Positions 10,861 to 23,025 of a stretch of 64,000 nucleotides of DNA are shown in pieces. The stretch covers positions 2,121,001-2,185,000 of the forward strand of contig JAMJFZ010000596.1 in assembly GCA_026225945.1 (NCBI GenBank). The letters are read 5' to 3'. Positions within the stretch are counted from its first letter, which is position 1; every line of letters begins with the position of its first letter. The notes under the pieces are model-generated. The model had not been told where the DNA came from and did no database searches. It worked only from the letters and a program-made list of their open reading frames with translations. Position numbers and translations under genes: made by a program. Source of the DNA: Cricetomys ansorgei. Lineage: Eukaryota > Chordata > Mammalia > Rodentia > Nesomyidae.

Positions 10861-12584
10861 GAAGACAGCTTTTGAGAGACTGGTTGAGGCAAAGGGGCAA
10901 GGACAGCAAACATCTCCCAAGAGGCTCTGAGGAGAGACCACAGTGCAGGCCACAAGTCCAGAACCCTGAGGAGCACAACTCAGTGCAATTAGAGCCCACT
11001 TGAGGGCACTTTAGGGCCTACTTAGTGACTACCAGCTTCAGCAGTGGTAGCAGAACCCTGCTTTTCAAAATAAAGACACAGATTAAAGCAGAAACTGTCA
11101 TGGTTGATACAGGCCAGAAAACCCCTGAATCCCCTACTTCTCTACCTGTAGAGGCTCCCGATGTCTCAAAGGAGGCAGAACACAGTGGGGCAGCCTGTAG
11201 CCAGGTCCAGAGGCTGAATGCTGAGCAATGACTGAGAGGCACACATTGCCTCAAGGGTGGAGGCTAGCTGCTGCCTGGTGGGCAGTGTCGCACAGTAGGT
11301 CTGAGTTTGAGAGGATTTGAGCACAAAAGGTTTTTTTGGAAGGAACATGGGGACTAAAAGAGAAAGATGCAGGATGGGGTGGGGGGGCAGTGGAGAAAGG
11401 ACCCTGCCGAGCCAGCGACTGCAGTGGGCCACTGGGTCCTCACCCTGAGAGAACTCTCTGGAAAGTGGGGGCTATGTGGGATGAAGATGGGTTACTCACA
11501 TCTGCCAGTTGTCATGTGAGCGAAAGTCAACAAGGTAAGCCTGACCTGGGAGGGAAGTGCTCCTCATTCAGAAAACCCCTCTCAGAGCTCAGCCAACTTT
11601 CTGGCTGAGCAGGGAACTGGCTTCTGTGTCCCCTGGAAACCAGCTTCAGTCAGTAGCAAGAGCCTGTAATTACACCAAGCAGGCATGGTGCTCCCAACGA
11701 TGATTAAGGCGTGAATGAAAAAATAAAGCTCCTTTGTCTTGTGCTCATTATGTGCTCTTTCTGATGACTATACCAGAAGGGGGAAGAAAACCTGCCTTTC
11801 AGACAGTTAGCTTAATTAGCAGAGTATATTTTCATCCCAGTCCCCCAGCCATGGGCCCAGCTGTGGAGCTGAGCTGGGTGAGGGCGTTCTCACCCTGACG
11901 TCCTTCCTCCTCCAACTCCGCCAGTTTCAGAAGCAGGCATCAGGCTGGTCTTTGCCTCAGCCATTTTGCAGGAGCCTCTGGGCTGAACTCACTTCTGGGG
12001 CTTGGCCCTGATAGCAGCCCCACACCCGGAGGCAGGTATTTGTTTGGGCAGTGGGGATGGGGATGAAGAAAATCAAATCCAGCTTACAGTGGTCCCAGCT
12101 TGCAGTTCTGTTCATTTATTTCCCTGGGAGGGGACACACACCTCTACCCCGTACCACTCCACGTTCCCAGCCCCACCCCCTCCATGTAGTCTTTTTTGTC
12201 TCCTCTAAAGCCCCTTGCCTGAGCTCGGCTGCTGACCCCCACTGCTTTAACTGGTTGTCATTTCCAAATACATTCTCAGGATCCAACAGTAAACCGAGCA
12301 GGTGACCTGTGAAAGCCAGGCATTTGTGAATTGATTTCCACCCCTGGTCCCTTTCCTGCTCTTCCGCCTCCTCTGCCCCTTCACCCTGGATTCACAGTAT
12401 ACACATCTCCAGTCTGTTCCCACTGTGTTCTTCCTTCTAGCGCTTTAAACTGTATACGCAGATGGATAAACTCTGAATACAATCAGTGGTCTGTATCCCT
12501 GGGAGTCAACAAAACACAGACTGAACGCATTTTGACAACAGTGTCTTTCTGAACACACACAACCATGCACGTCTGTGTGCACGC
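10861..12584. other. Intergenic; AT-rich block near 11640-11850
   Basis: No exon seen. The block at about 11640-11850 is unlike the surrounding repeats and carries several homeodomain-like cores (TGTAATTAC, TTAATTAGC, GATTAAGG). See findings. Confidence 0.35.
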
Positions 12585-12925
12585 AATGCGATGGCTAATC
12601 TTGAGTTCAGCTTGATGAGTTTCAGAGCCAGCTGACCATGAGGGATTATCTAGGTAAGGTTAATTGGCGTGAGAAGATCCACCCAGTGTGTGTGGGGGTG
12701 GTACCATCCCATGGGCAGGGAAGCCCAGACTGAACAAAAACAGAAAGCAAGATGAGCAGCAGCGTTCATCTCTCTCTGCTTCCTGACTTCGGATACAATG
12801 TGAACAGCCGCCTGGTGCTCCTAACAACCTTACTGCTCCTGAATAGAGTGCGCCCTCAAACCATGAGCCAACATAAACACACACTTCCTTCATTAAGTTG
12901 CTTGTTATTTTGCCGTAACAATGTG
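12585..12925 (+). mobile_element. Ancient interspersed repeat, family not named
   Basis: 'gatggctaatcttgagttc', 'gcttgatgag' and later 'ccctcaaaccatgagccaac' follow the order of a common old mammalian repeat. Diverged, and not assigned to a family. Confidence 0.4.
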
Positions 12926-13179
12926 AAAAGTACCATATACAATGTATATACATATTGCAGTATGTGTACACATTTTCCTTACCATTGTTTCCTGAGCAGT
13001 ACAGTCTAGTGATCCCGTGCCCGTCACTACATCACAGCAGGCATTATAAGCAGTCCAGAGATGATGAACGTGGAAGAGAGCTGCCCCAGTTATCTGCAAA
13101 TACCACATCATTTTATAAAAGACTTGAGCATTCATGGATCCTGGAATCAATTCTCTGCAATAAGGAGGAACTGCTGTTT

Positions 13180-13325
13180 ATATTTTATTTTCTGTGAGGC
13201 AGGGTCTCTCTTTGTAGCTCTGACTGGCCTGGAAATCACTATGTAAACCAGGCTGGCCTTGAACTCATAGAGATCCACCTGCCTCTGTCTTGAGAATTCT
13301 GGGATTAAATGAGTATGCCACTGCC
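13180..13325 (-). mobile_element. B1 SINE
   Basis: Antisense B1 with 'aggcagggtctctctttgta', 'ccaggctggccttgaactca' and 'tgggattaaa'. Confidence 0.85.
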
Positions 13326-13329
13326 GGGG

Positions 13330-14080
13330 GAGCCGCGCAGGGGAACAGCAGCCAGCGCTGGAGCTCAGCAGGCAGCCTACTGGTTGGCAGGCGACAGTAG
13401 GTTTTTGCCTTGGCCTCCGGGGATTGTCTCCTGAACGCCCTTTGCCTCTGCTGGGCCTTGTCGTGCTTGTCGGTCTCCCTGTCTCTCTTGTGGCATGGCT
13501 GCTCTGTGGGGTCTCTAACCCCGCACTGGGCAGTGCTGCTGGCACACATTGCAATGGTGATGATTTTCCCTGGAGCAATGCCACCTGGGCAAGGCAGTGC
13601 CACTCAGGTGAATTGGTGACTCTGTTGAAACTCAGAAAGAGTAACTAAAAAGCATGTGTAGTTAAGAACAGTAGGTGTTTTTCACATGTAGTACAGGATT
13701 ATAGATGTTTTGCCAGCTGCCTTAGAATCAGTAACTTAAGAAGAAAACATATTTGCTAGGGACTTAGCAAAAGGAGGGGGAAGTCGCCAGACCCTCACCT
13801 GAGACCGCAGTCCTTCCCCTGCCCCTCAGCGCCAGAGTGCCCGTGGCTGCTGGAGAGGTCGGAGGGGCAAGCTGGGCTAAGGTCAGACTCCAAGGACTCG
13901 AGTTTTGTGAACTGTCACCCAGGCTGGGTGGGGCTCTTCTGCGGCACAGGCACTGTGCGTCCCGCCAGCTCATTGGTTCACCAACCCGGAACTGGACCGC
14001 ATGGCGTCTCTGCTCTGTCGTCGTCCTTTCTGGGATGAATAAGCCCTTCTTAAGCCGTTACCCCGCAGCTTCCTAGGATG
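13330..14080 (+). mobile_element. Possible 3' part of an old ERV
   Basis: A 75-codon frame at 13424-13648 starts with a strongly hydrophobic N-terminal segment and has an N-glycosylation-type NAT site, as in secreted or envelope-like proteins. About 120 bp on, a purine run (AAAAGGAGGGGGAAG near 13771-13785) precedes sequence with a CATTGG box and an AATAAG signal, as in an LTR. The order would fit the 3' end of a provirus. No LTR ends or target duplication are clear, and I match no named family. Confidence 0.3.
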
Positions 14081-14779
14081 GCCCTCTGCTCAGCTACGCT
14101 CAGTGCTCAGGACAGGGTGAGCTCTGACTTCAAAATAAAAATATTAATATTACAAAAAGAATACTTTTTGCATTATATTGCCTGTTCATTGTGTATCACT
14201 TAGGAAATGGGAAAAAAAAACTAAGTTACCTACAGTCCCCGAGAGGTAACTGCGCCCTCCTCAAAGGCAGAAGACACAGAATGTCACAGGTTTCACAAGA
14301 ATCTTAAGAGGTAGTGATACTTACATTTACAATAGAGGGAAACTGAGGAACCAGAAAGATGGAGAATTCACATAAGACCACTTTTAGCAAAGGGCAGAAC
14401 CCACATTCCGGCACAGGCACAGAACCTTCCTTCACACCCCGTTGTATGTTCGGTTTGTGGACTCAGCAATCTGCAGGCATACAGCAGCATCTGTGGGATG
14501 CAGCGTAAACTGCCACCATTAGTCTGTCTGGCCCCGCTGCTTAGTTAATGAAATGTCAGGCTTGTCTGTGGTGTGGGGAAGGCGGGTGGGATGGGGCCCC
14601 ATCAGAGATAGTGACATGCCACCCAGGGAGAGAGTTAGGGACCGCCAGCTCAGGGCGCCCTCTCCAGCATGCACTCCCCTTCTGTACAGAGCAGACCCAA
14701 GGCAGGCCTGCAGCCTTACAGCCTGCTTTTTCCTTTCATAACCTTGACAGTACTTTTACATGTAATACGTGGTTTCCCG
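14081..14779. other. Intergenic, nothing recognised
   Basis: Unique-looking, moderately AT-rich at the left. No supported gene. Confidence 0.45.
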
Positions 14780-14890
14780 GGGGCTGAGGCGATGGCTCAG
14801 TTGGCAGAATGCCTGCAGCACTCGCCCGAAGACCCGAGTTCAGATCCCGCACACTGATGTAAAAGGCAGGCATGGTCACACGTGATCCCT
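14780..14890 (+). mobile_element. B4-type SINE, left part
   Basis: 'gggggctgaggcgatggctc' then 'gacccgagttcagatcccgc' and 'aaaggcaggcatggtcacac': head and start of the B1-like half of a B4 SINE. Confidence 0.75.
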
Positions 14891-15860
14891 TATCCTTCTC
14901 TCCTTTTGCAGTTCCCTTTGTGAATCATCTCTGAGTTCTTCACTTGCTCGTCCATTTCTTACCGATCTGCAAAGCCTCTGTTCAGTTTCAATGAAAAGTT
15001 CAAGTCCCTGGCATGGCTGTCAATGCTGAGGCTGCAGTTCTCCGCAGATCTAATTGTTCTAATAACTGCTCTAATGACCAGGGGCTAATGAAGGCTCGGA
15101 CCTGATGGATGACACCAGGAGGGCTCTGTAATTAGAAGTTTCCTCTCCCGATCAAAAGAGCCAGCTATATTTGTCTGTTTGACTCCCGCCCACTCCTTCC
15201 CCCCTATTTAATAACCGCGTTCAAATATACCCTATTGGTCTTGGCAGAGTGCGAGGAGACGTTAGAACTGTGTCTGGCCGTTATGTAACTCTCCAATTAA
15301 CGTAGGGTCTTACTTCCCCTGGATTTCATACTTTACTCTTCTAGGGGAAGCTTCAAGTCTCTTCGGCTCCTTGCTGCCTTGGCTGCTTCCAGGATGCAGA
15401 ATGAAGCTGTCTCTTAGCAACCAGGGCTCTGCTTATAGAAACAGAAGCCTCAGCTCCGGCCAAGAGGAAAATCACCCGATGGAATAAAAAAGTTTTAGTT
15501 GAACCTGGAGCAGCCAAAGCACAGTCCCTAGCAAGAGGCTGAGATGCTGTAGCCCATGTGACCACCCAGGGAAGCCCTGGGTCCTCGAGGGTCAGGGCTG
15601 GACACAGGGCTAAGTGGAGGGTGGCGTCCGGGACTTCGAAAGTCTTGTTCCCGCACTAACAGGTTCAAGAGGTCCGACAGCGTGAGGTTGGGGGGACATT
15701 AATGTCCACAAGTGCTCTGCTCCTGTCAATTGTGAGGGGAACGGGGCCAGGGATGCGGAAGAGCTGGAGCAGAGAGGAGGCTTGTGAATGGCTTCAAATA
15801 CTGCAGTCTTCCTGGATTACTGCCCTGGTTATGTAGTTCGTAGCTCTTTTCTTTGAAACA
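14891..15860. other. Intergenic; TAAT-rich block at 15050-15305
   Basis: No coding evidence. Several TAAT/ATTA cores lie close together at about 15050-15305, flanked by non-repetitive sequence. A cis-regulatory role is only a possibility. Confidence 0.35.
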
Positions 15861-16186
15861 TACACACACCACACACACACATACAGACACACACCACACA
15901 CACACACCACACACACACATACAGACACACACACACTCATACACACACAGACACACACACCACACACACACACCACACACACACACCGCATTCACATAGA
16001 CACACACAAACACACACACCATACACACAGATATACACACAGACACACCACACATACACATTCACACTCACACACACAGATCTCACACACAGGCACACAC
16101 TCACACACACTCACACATATTCTCACACACATTCACACACAGAGAGCACACTCACACACTCCCATGCACTCTCACACATACACAAA

Positions 16187-16243
<57 letters not shown>

Positions 16244-16492
16244 TCTCACACACACTCTCTCTCTGTGTCTCTCTCCCACACACACACACTCTCTCTCTGT
16301 CTCTCTCACACACACACACACTCTCTCTCACACACACTCTCTCACACACACTCTCTCACACACACACACACTCTCTCTCACATACACACACACTCTCTCA
16401 CACACACTCTCTCACACACACACACTCTCTCTCTCTCTCTCACACACACACTCTCTCACACACACACACACCTCATACACCTCCATATACCT
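15861..16492 (+). repeat. (CA)n and (TC)n compound microsatellite
   Basis: About 630 bp of CA-rich sequence (left) passing into alternating blocks of CTCTCT and CACACA (right). Overlapping frames are artefacts of the repeat. Confidence 0.95.
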
Positions 16493-19400
16493 ACTCTCCC
16501 CCTTCCTTCATAGAGCATGCCCAGGCCAATGGAATATTCCAGAGCTTGACTGAAGCCAACATTCCTGTAAGCTTTGGCTCGCTGTTCTGACCTCTGTTAT
16601 GAGCAGAGAAGCCACAGGTAGCCACTGGTCCAGAGAGGACAGACACCCAGCACAGACCTAAACAGAGCCTGGGGTAGCATTCCAGCCAGCACGAAGGCCT
16701 AGGAGTGAGGACTGTGTGCTTGCTGTGAGCCGCCGACGGCTGGGAACTACTTGTCAAGCAGCTCGGGCTCAGCAGTTGCTGACTGACACACTGTTTGCTC
16801 TTCGCTGCCACCGTTTCCTTCTCTGCTAAAGCTTTCTGAATCCTGCTGCTTGTAATGCAGAACACTGCCAGGTGAAGCTGAAACTTTGCTGTAAGTGGAC
16901 CCTTCCAGACTTTCCCCTCTGCTTTCTCTTGGGTAGCTCCTGCTGCACCCAGCACAAACGCTTGCCCTGAACAGGTCTGAGCCCTCCCTGGAACACTCTG
17001 TGCATTTATGCTTTGCCTAGGGTAACCACTCCCAGACTTGTGTTTCCTGTGATCTGAGTCAGGGCATGGGTTTTATTTGCCCTGTTCAAGAATGAAGTTG
17101 GGTTTGGGCTCAGCCAAGGACCAAAGATTATTGGGAAAAATCTTCAAGTTGAAACATCCACCAGCCTTTCCCACGCAGGGAGGGGACCGCATTAGCCCAC
17201 GCTCCTGCGTTCAGTGCGTGCAACCACGAAGCTGAGGCCACGAAACTGGGGCCAGCATGAAAACACCAGACGGGGGATGGGAATTAGAAGTCAAGCGGAC
17301 ACCTCCGAGCTGAGCGTCTGTTTCCGGCTTCCTACACAGCCCGGTGCTGAGGACAGCACACCCCAGCCAACTCCACGGTCGCACGGCTGCGGGTCCCTGC
17401 CCAGGCAGTCTTAAAATACTGGCACTGCGGCCTCTGTGGGCTGAGCTGGCTGCCTTGGCGCAGTCCATCCCCTCGATGATTGGTGTGGCGGTGATCGCCT
17501 CTTACTTGTAGTGCTGTGTAGCTGTTCCTCCGGCTTGAAGCGGTGCCTCCTGGAGGAAGGAGGGAAGACCAGAAGATGAAGGAAGTGAAGATTAAGTCCC
17601 AGGAAGGAAACAAACCCAATAAGGAAGCTATGAAAATCAAGGCCTCTCCCCAAAGGTATACAAGCAGCAACAATGGCGGAACAGCTCTCATGACTCTCAC
17701 TGGGGTGTGAGTAGCCCATGCTCTTAGGCCCCAGTAGACCCACTGGGTGGCCAGTCTAGACTTGGGTGAAATGATCTCTTGGGTCTGTTGTTGCGCACTA
17801 TCTGGGGTGAACAGAATAGACACTCCTTCCATCTCCCAAGGTAAAGTCACACAGCATGCAGCAACTGCTCAGCTCTGCCCTCACAGCAAGACTTGACCCT
17901 GCCGGGCGGAGGGTGGGTCATGTGACGGATGGGCAAGGCTTTTGAGCCCTAAGTGCCCTGGTCCTGTCCCTTGCTGGCCCCACGGCCTCCACTCTCCGCT
18001 TTCTCATAAACAAGCAGGGATGTAGCTGCCACCTTGGAGCTGGCAGGGGTGAGGGGTGAGGAGGCTGATGCACAGGAGCCCTGAGTGAATATTCTCTTTC
18101 TGGGCAAGAGTAAAGACTGTCTTGGCCTGGGCCTTCCCAGAAGCAGAGTCCGAGACAAGCACGGAGCAAGGAGATGCGGTCTCAGAAACGCCAGTGCGGA
18201 ACTGGAGCAGGGCGAGTGGTGATATCAGTGTGGAGCCCCTGTGAACACTGGGAGCACAGCCCCGTCGGATGTCCTGGAAGACTGCCAGAGCGTGTTTTGG
18301 AGCTGGGTACCCACACTGGGCGAGGGAGTTGGAGTGTCTGTCTAATCCAGTCCACAGTGGGGAGGGACGGTGGGAGGTGGAGCTTGGCTTCTGAGCACAG
18401 CAAGTTCCTTATGTCTGTTCAGTGACCTTAAGTGGGGAAAGAAAAACTTCTTCAGGCATTGGGTCACAGCCTCACAGGACCCACATGTACCGGGAAGGCA
18501 AGATGGGGGAGTCCCTGGTACCATCAGCAGAAACCAGACCTGACACCTCCAGCCTGACTCTGGGCTAGAATTAGGACATAAAACCTAAAAGCTGGGAGCT
18601 GGCATGGGTGTCCCTGAAAGACAGGAAGTGAGTCAGGCCCTAGACACCTGTCACCAGCTGTCCCGGAGCCCCCGGGCCCCGTGTTCCTGTGTTTCAGCTA
18701 CCAAGTGGGAGGTCAGCTTTGTCTCTGTTGGAATGACTGGGCAACCTGGGGCTGTGTGGGTGAGACTTGCTCACTCTTTTCCAGACACAAGGCAGGACGC
18801 AGGAGGCTGCGCAAGTTGAGCGTTGGAATTTCGCTGCCGTTGTTCTGCGTGGATCACCGTGCTCCCCCCCCAAGCTCTGCAGACAGAACTACAAAAACAG
18901 GGTGCTGGGCATGTGACTTCCAAATGTGCGCTTAATGAGATGAGACACAGGGCTGTCATCGTCACAGACGATCACCCCGGAGAGGAGCTTCTGACACCCC
19001 ACCAGGGCTCCCTGGGGTTCCCAAGTGTGGTAACTGATAATGATAGCTGTCATTATTGTAATGATAATTCTCATTATTGCTGTTTAACAAGTCCCCTCGC
19101 TTCTGCCACGCTCCGCTCTTCAAGTGTTTTGGAACTGAAATCGCACCGGGATTCAGATGTGTGGTGACGAAGAGACGAAGAGGCTCCTTAACGTTTTGCT
19201 CAGGGTTGCTGAGCAAGTAGAGACAGAGGCTCTCCAGGCTCCAGGAACATTCCAGAAAAGGGGATGGAAAGCACGTGAGAGTCACGGGGTGGGGAGGGGC
19301 ACTGTGGACGCTGCGACCCGGATGCGGCTCTTGCAGTCTCGAGCACACGGCAGCTATGGACACTTAGGAGGCCCGTGCAAAACTGGGTCCTTAGCATCCC

Positions 19401-19744
19401 ATAATAAGTGGGAGGGGCCCTGCTGGCCTCACCTGCAGCAGAGGAGCCAGGAGAGGCCAGGTCCAGAGGAAGCTCCATTTCCCAGATTCTGACAGACTGA
19501 AGCCGCTCCCTCCCAAGGGGCCACTTCTGTTGTCCCTGGCAGGAGGGACAGTGGCATCTGTGGTGCTGTGAGCACACCAGAGCCCTGCTGGTTCCAGGCT
19601 CCTCAGTGCCTGCTCCTGTGACACACGGCGGAGCCATGGGGCACCCAGCCCTCCTACACGTCTCCATCCTGGGCTTCCTGCAGTTACTCCTTACAACCCT
19701 GGGTTTTGGATATGTGCTCTCTGGGTCTCCTTTGCCCTCACTTT
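16493..19744. other. Intergenic, 3.2 kb without recognised element
   Basis: The longest stretch in the left half with no clear repeat. Frames reach 172 codons (minus, 17332-17850) and 238 codons (minus, 19200-19916) but have no domain signature; the second runs into low-complexity sequence. No convincing exon-intron structure was found. Confidence 0.4.
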
Positions 19745-19889
19745 GTCTCCCCCCCCATTTCCTCCCCTCTCCCCCCTCTCTTCCCTCTCCCCTTCTGTTT
19801 CCCTCTCTCCCTTCACCCTCTCTCCCCCTGTCTCCCTCTCTCCTTTTCTCCCTCCTCTCCCCTCTCCCTGTTGACCTTCTCTCTCCCCC
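19745..19889 (+). repeat. Pyrimidine-rich low complexity (CCCTCTC)
   Basis: About 145 bp of C and T in short CCCTCTCC-like units, directly left of an antisense LTR. Confidence 0.85.
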
Positions 19890-20249
19890 TGAAAAGACTG
19901 GCCAGCTGACCCCCAAGGAACCAAGAGACAGTCAGACCGATGCAAATGCAAGAGGCTTTTATTGTCCGACGCGCCGTTTTCCACTCAGCAAGTTCCCACA
20001 CAAGGAGCAAGCATGGCGGACCTCGATCCCTTTGTCCCTTGGCCTTTTATGGGGTGCAGGGGAAGGGGTCTGGGGACAGGGCTTGTGCAGCTCCGATTGG
20101 CTCAGAGCTCCTCAAGTTCTGCATCTCTCAAACTAATTGGTTAGGAATTCATACGCGCAGGAATGGTGGCCGGGAGACAGGGAGGTGCTTGGGGTGGCCG
20201 GGAGACTACGTGAGGGATGTAGACACGTTATATTTCTTAAATCCTTTCA
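19890..20249 (-). mobile_element. ERV LTR, second family
   Basis: On the minus strand it starts TGAAAGGATTTAAG at 20249 and ends CCAGTCTTTTCA at 19890, so the termini are short inverted repeats. Between them lie a GCCAATC box, a CATAAAAGG TATA-like box near 20047, and AATAAAAGCCTCTTGC near 19950, the promoter and poly(A) layout of an LTR. A purine tract GTGGAAGGGGGTAG abuts it at 20250-20263, marking it as a 3' LTR. Confidence 0.75.
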
Positions 20250-20830
20250 CTACCCCCTTCCACTTGTGACTGTTCCAATCATGGAGCAGCTGTTTCTAGC
20301 TCTTGACCACGAGCATTGATCACTTTATAGTCAACCCCTGTAGGATTCCTAAGAAACTGGTACTGTTGTCTGAGAACCATAACCTGTACTGCACTGATTC
20401 TCTTTCTAACTAAAGTTATTAACTATAATTTAGGTTCCCCTTTTTGGTAATGAATCTGAGTCTGTCTGGCCTCAACAGGGTAATGTTCTGGCGTGCCAAT
20501 AGGCACTATGTCACCATGTCCCCAGTCCTACAGAGTCCTCTTTTGACTAAAAGTTCCAGCCTGGGGAAATGGGGCGTTGTAATCTCTTAGACTGCTTCCT
20601 GCTGGGACTGGGCGTTGTTCTTAGGGCCCCAAAAGGCTGCTTTTAGTCAAAAGCTGGGGGGGGTTAGGCAGTGGGGTACATCTGGTTCGCTGATCCAGGG
20701 GTGGTCACATCGGCTGGACTGGCCATCAGCTTTCAGCAAGTCCAGGACTCACAGGAGTTGAAGCAATTTGATTCTTGGATGGCATCTGTCAGCCAAACGG
20801 TGATCTGTTGAGACAGATAAAACTAGAGGC
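20250..20830 (-). mobile_element. Probable internal remnant upstream of the 3' LTR
   Basis: Begins with the polypurine tract next to the LTR and continues as non-coding-looking sequence with G-runs. The right end is uncertain and no retroviral coding motif is visible. Confidence 0.4.
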
Positions 20831-21414
20831 AGAAGTTAAAGGTCACCGAAGCCTGCATTTGGAACTTTTATCACTGTAACAAGTGTTTGTTAAACGGCCA
20901 GTGAGAATCACCTCAGACTCGGGCCTATGTAGGCACTTAAAAACATATGTTCTTAGGGTCCTTAAAGTGGGCCATGATTTATGCAACACAGAATCTGTAT
21001 TTTAGTCAGTTAATACAGTACCATAAAAAGTTCTCGAGTAACCAAACCAGGAATAGAACAAGAAATAAAAGCATGCTGCACACCACTAGGACAAAATCTG
21101 TCATTTGGATGCAGACACGATGGTTTTTGGCTCCTTTTAGCAATGAACTATGATTTCATATACCCCGTCCCTCTCTTCCCTCCATCTCTCCCCCCCCCCC
21201 CCCCCGCTCTCTCTCCATTGCTCAGGCCCAGTCTGCTGGCCATGTTCAGTCAACCACTTTCTCTCTGCTCCAGACTCTTCCAGAAACCTCATATTTTCAA
21301 TAAAAGCCTTCTCCTTAACCACATCTCGGAGCTTCATGCCCTGTTTATGCATCTGGTGCTGAAACTCTCAGTTTACACAGGAGACGCTCTAGCTAGTGGA
21401 AAACTCACACGAAA
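20831..21414. other. Possible LTR scrap with a 16-base C run
   Basis: A run of 16 C lies at 21190-21205, followed by 'ctctctccattgctcaggcc' and an AATAAAAGCC signal near 21298. This resembles the R region of an LTR, but the boundaries cannot be set. Confidence 0.3.
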
Positions 21415-21580
21415 ATAATTGGGAGCGGACGGTCGGCTGGCGGTTAGGAGCGTGCGCTGCTCTTGCGGAGGACCGGACTTCGGTTCCCAGCAGCTCCGGC
21501 AGCTCACAACCTCTGCACCTCTGTCTCCGCGGGACCCGAGCCCTCTCTAGCCTCTGTGGCACCTGTACACGCTGCTTTGC
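21415..21580 (+). mobile_element. B2 SINE, diverged
   Basis: 'ggttaggagcgtgcgctgct' then 'cttgcggaggaccgg' and 'cggttcccagcagctc' follow the B2 head with many CpG-rich changes. Confidence 0.65.
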
Positions 21581-22607
21581 CCTGAACACCAAAAGCCCAT
21601 CTGTCCGAGGGGCAATTCATCAAGTCACGCGGTTCCCCGCGGATTGTAGGTTTGCTGTCCAGCTTCCGCGGCGTCTCACAGCAGGATTTCACAGGACGTG
21701 CAGCTGTCTCCCTGTCGTTCTTCGTGGCTGAGACTGGAGCATGAGGCGTGGGGATAGAGGGTGGGTACATCAGGGGCCGGTGAGAGGCGAGCAGTGGGCA
21801 CCGCAGTCGTGACTGCTCTACAGGAAGGATCTTCCACACATGCAGCCCTGGGAAATGGGACCGTGGGATGCTCAGAGGAACTCCCGCCATCAGCAGCAGA
21901 AGAGTGAGCAGAGGCGTTGGACGCTCTTTTTACACGTGCATGTTTTATATTTATATTATGCTATTTATATATATTTATAAATACGTTCTTCTCACTCTCA
22001 CCCGAGCCTCTCCCGTAGCCGTGCTAGGCTGTCGACAGGCCCAGTCTGGTATAGGCCCAGGGCAGGTCCCTGTCTTCCAGCTCTTATGTTCTTCCTGCTC
22101 TCCTTCGGAGGGATGGTGTGAGAGTCTTATCTAGGCTGAGCCTTCAGCTGCCAAGTGTCCGCAGCACCGCGTGCCGCCGGGAGTGAGTGTTCTTACTTGA
22201 CACTGTTATAAAGACAGAAGAGAAAACTCACTGATCACATTCTCCACTGAGCCACCTGGGAGACACAGGTGCTTTCCTGTTGGGTTGTTGGAAAGATGTA
22301 TGGAGGGCACGGCCGTAAGGTCGAGTGCAGAGCTCTGTCAGGAGCGGATGTTGTGCTTAAGGCGCCAGGATCAGCTGTCGCCCTCAGCCACCATCTGAGC
22401 CAAGCCAACACCTTCCTGTTCTCCACCACCCCAGGTACAGTCAAAACCAAGTTTCTACCCACACAGGGGTGACTACATGAGTCCTCCAGGAGTGTGGATA
22501 AGAACTAAAAATATCCTGATTTAAGCCACGAAAACTATTCATGCCAGCACTCAGGAAGAAACCAACCCGAGAACCAGCCCTGGGCTGACAAGTGAAATGA
22601 AGCCTCG
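21581..22607. other. Intergenic, nothing recognised
   Basis: No supported gene or repeat except a short AT-rich run at about 21940-21985. Confidence 0.45.
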
Positions 22608-23025
22608 CAGAAGTGGAGTCAGAGGCTTCCTGAGCCCCTGCCCGTGGGCAGAGGCTGCCTGAGGTCTTGCCCAGGGGCAGAGGGGACAGAGGCTGCCTGA
22701 GGCCCTGCCTGTGGGCAGAGGGGACAGAGGCTGCCTGAGCCCCTGCCCGTGGACAGAGGCTGTCTGAGCCCCTGCCCGTGGACAGAGGCTGCCTGAGGTC
22801 TTGCCTGTGGGCAGAGGCTGCCTGAGGTCTTGCCTGTGGGCAGAGGGGACAGAGGCTGCCTGAGCCCTCACCTGTGGGCAGAGGCTGCCTGAGCCCCTGC
22901 CCGTGGGCAGAAGTGGAGTCAGAGGCTGCCTGAGCCCCTGCCTGTGGGCAGAGGGGGCAGAGGCTGCCTGAGGCCCTGCCCGTGGGCAGAGGGGGCAGAG
23001 GCTGACTGAGGCCCTGCCCGTGGGA
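22608..23025 (+). repeat. Minisatellite, 29/38-bp units
   Basis: About a dozen copies of a 29-bp unit built on 'gaggctgcctgagcccctgc' plus 'ccgtgggca', some with an extra nine bases 'gaggggaca'. Minus-strand frames of 106 and 199 codons across it are repeat-derived. Confidence 0.9.

Noticed and set aside
19200..19916. 238-codon minus-strand frame
   Set aside because: Its start lies in the low-complexity GGGAGAGG stretch and the rest has no recognisable domain.
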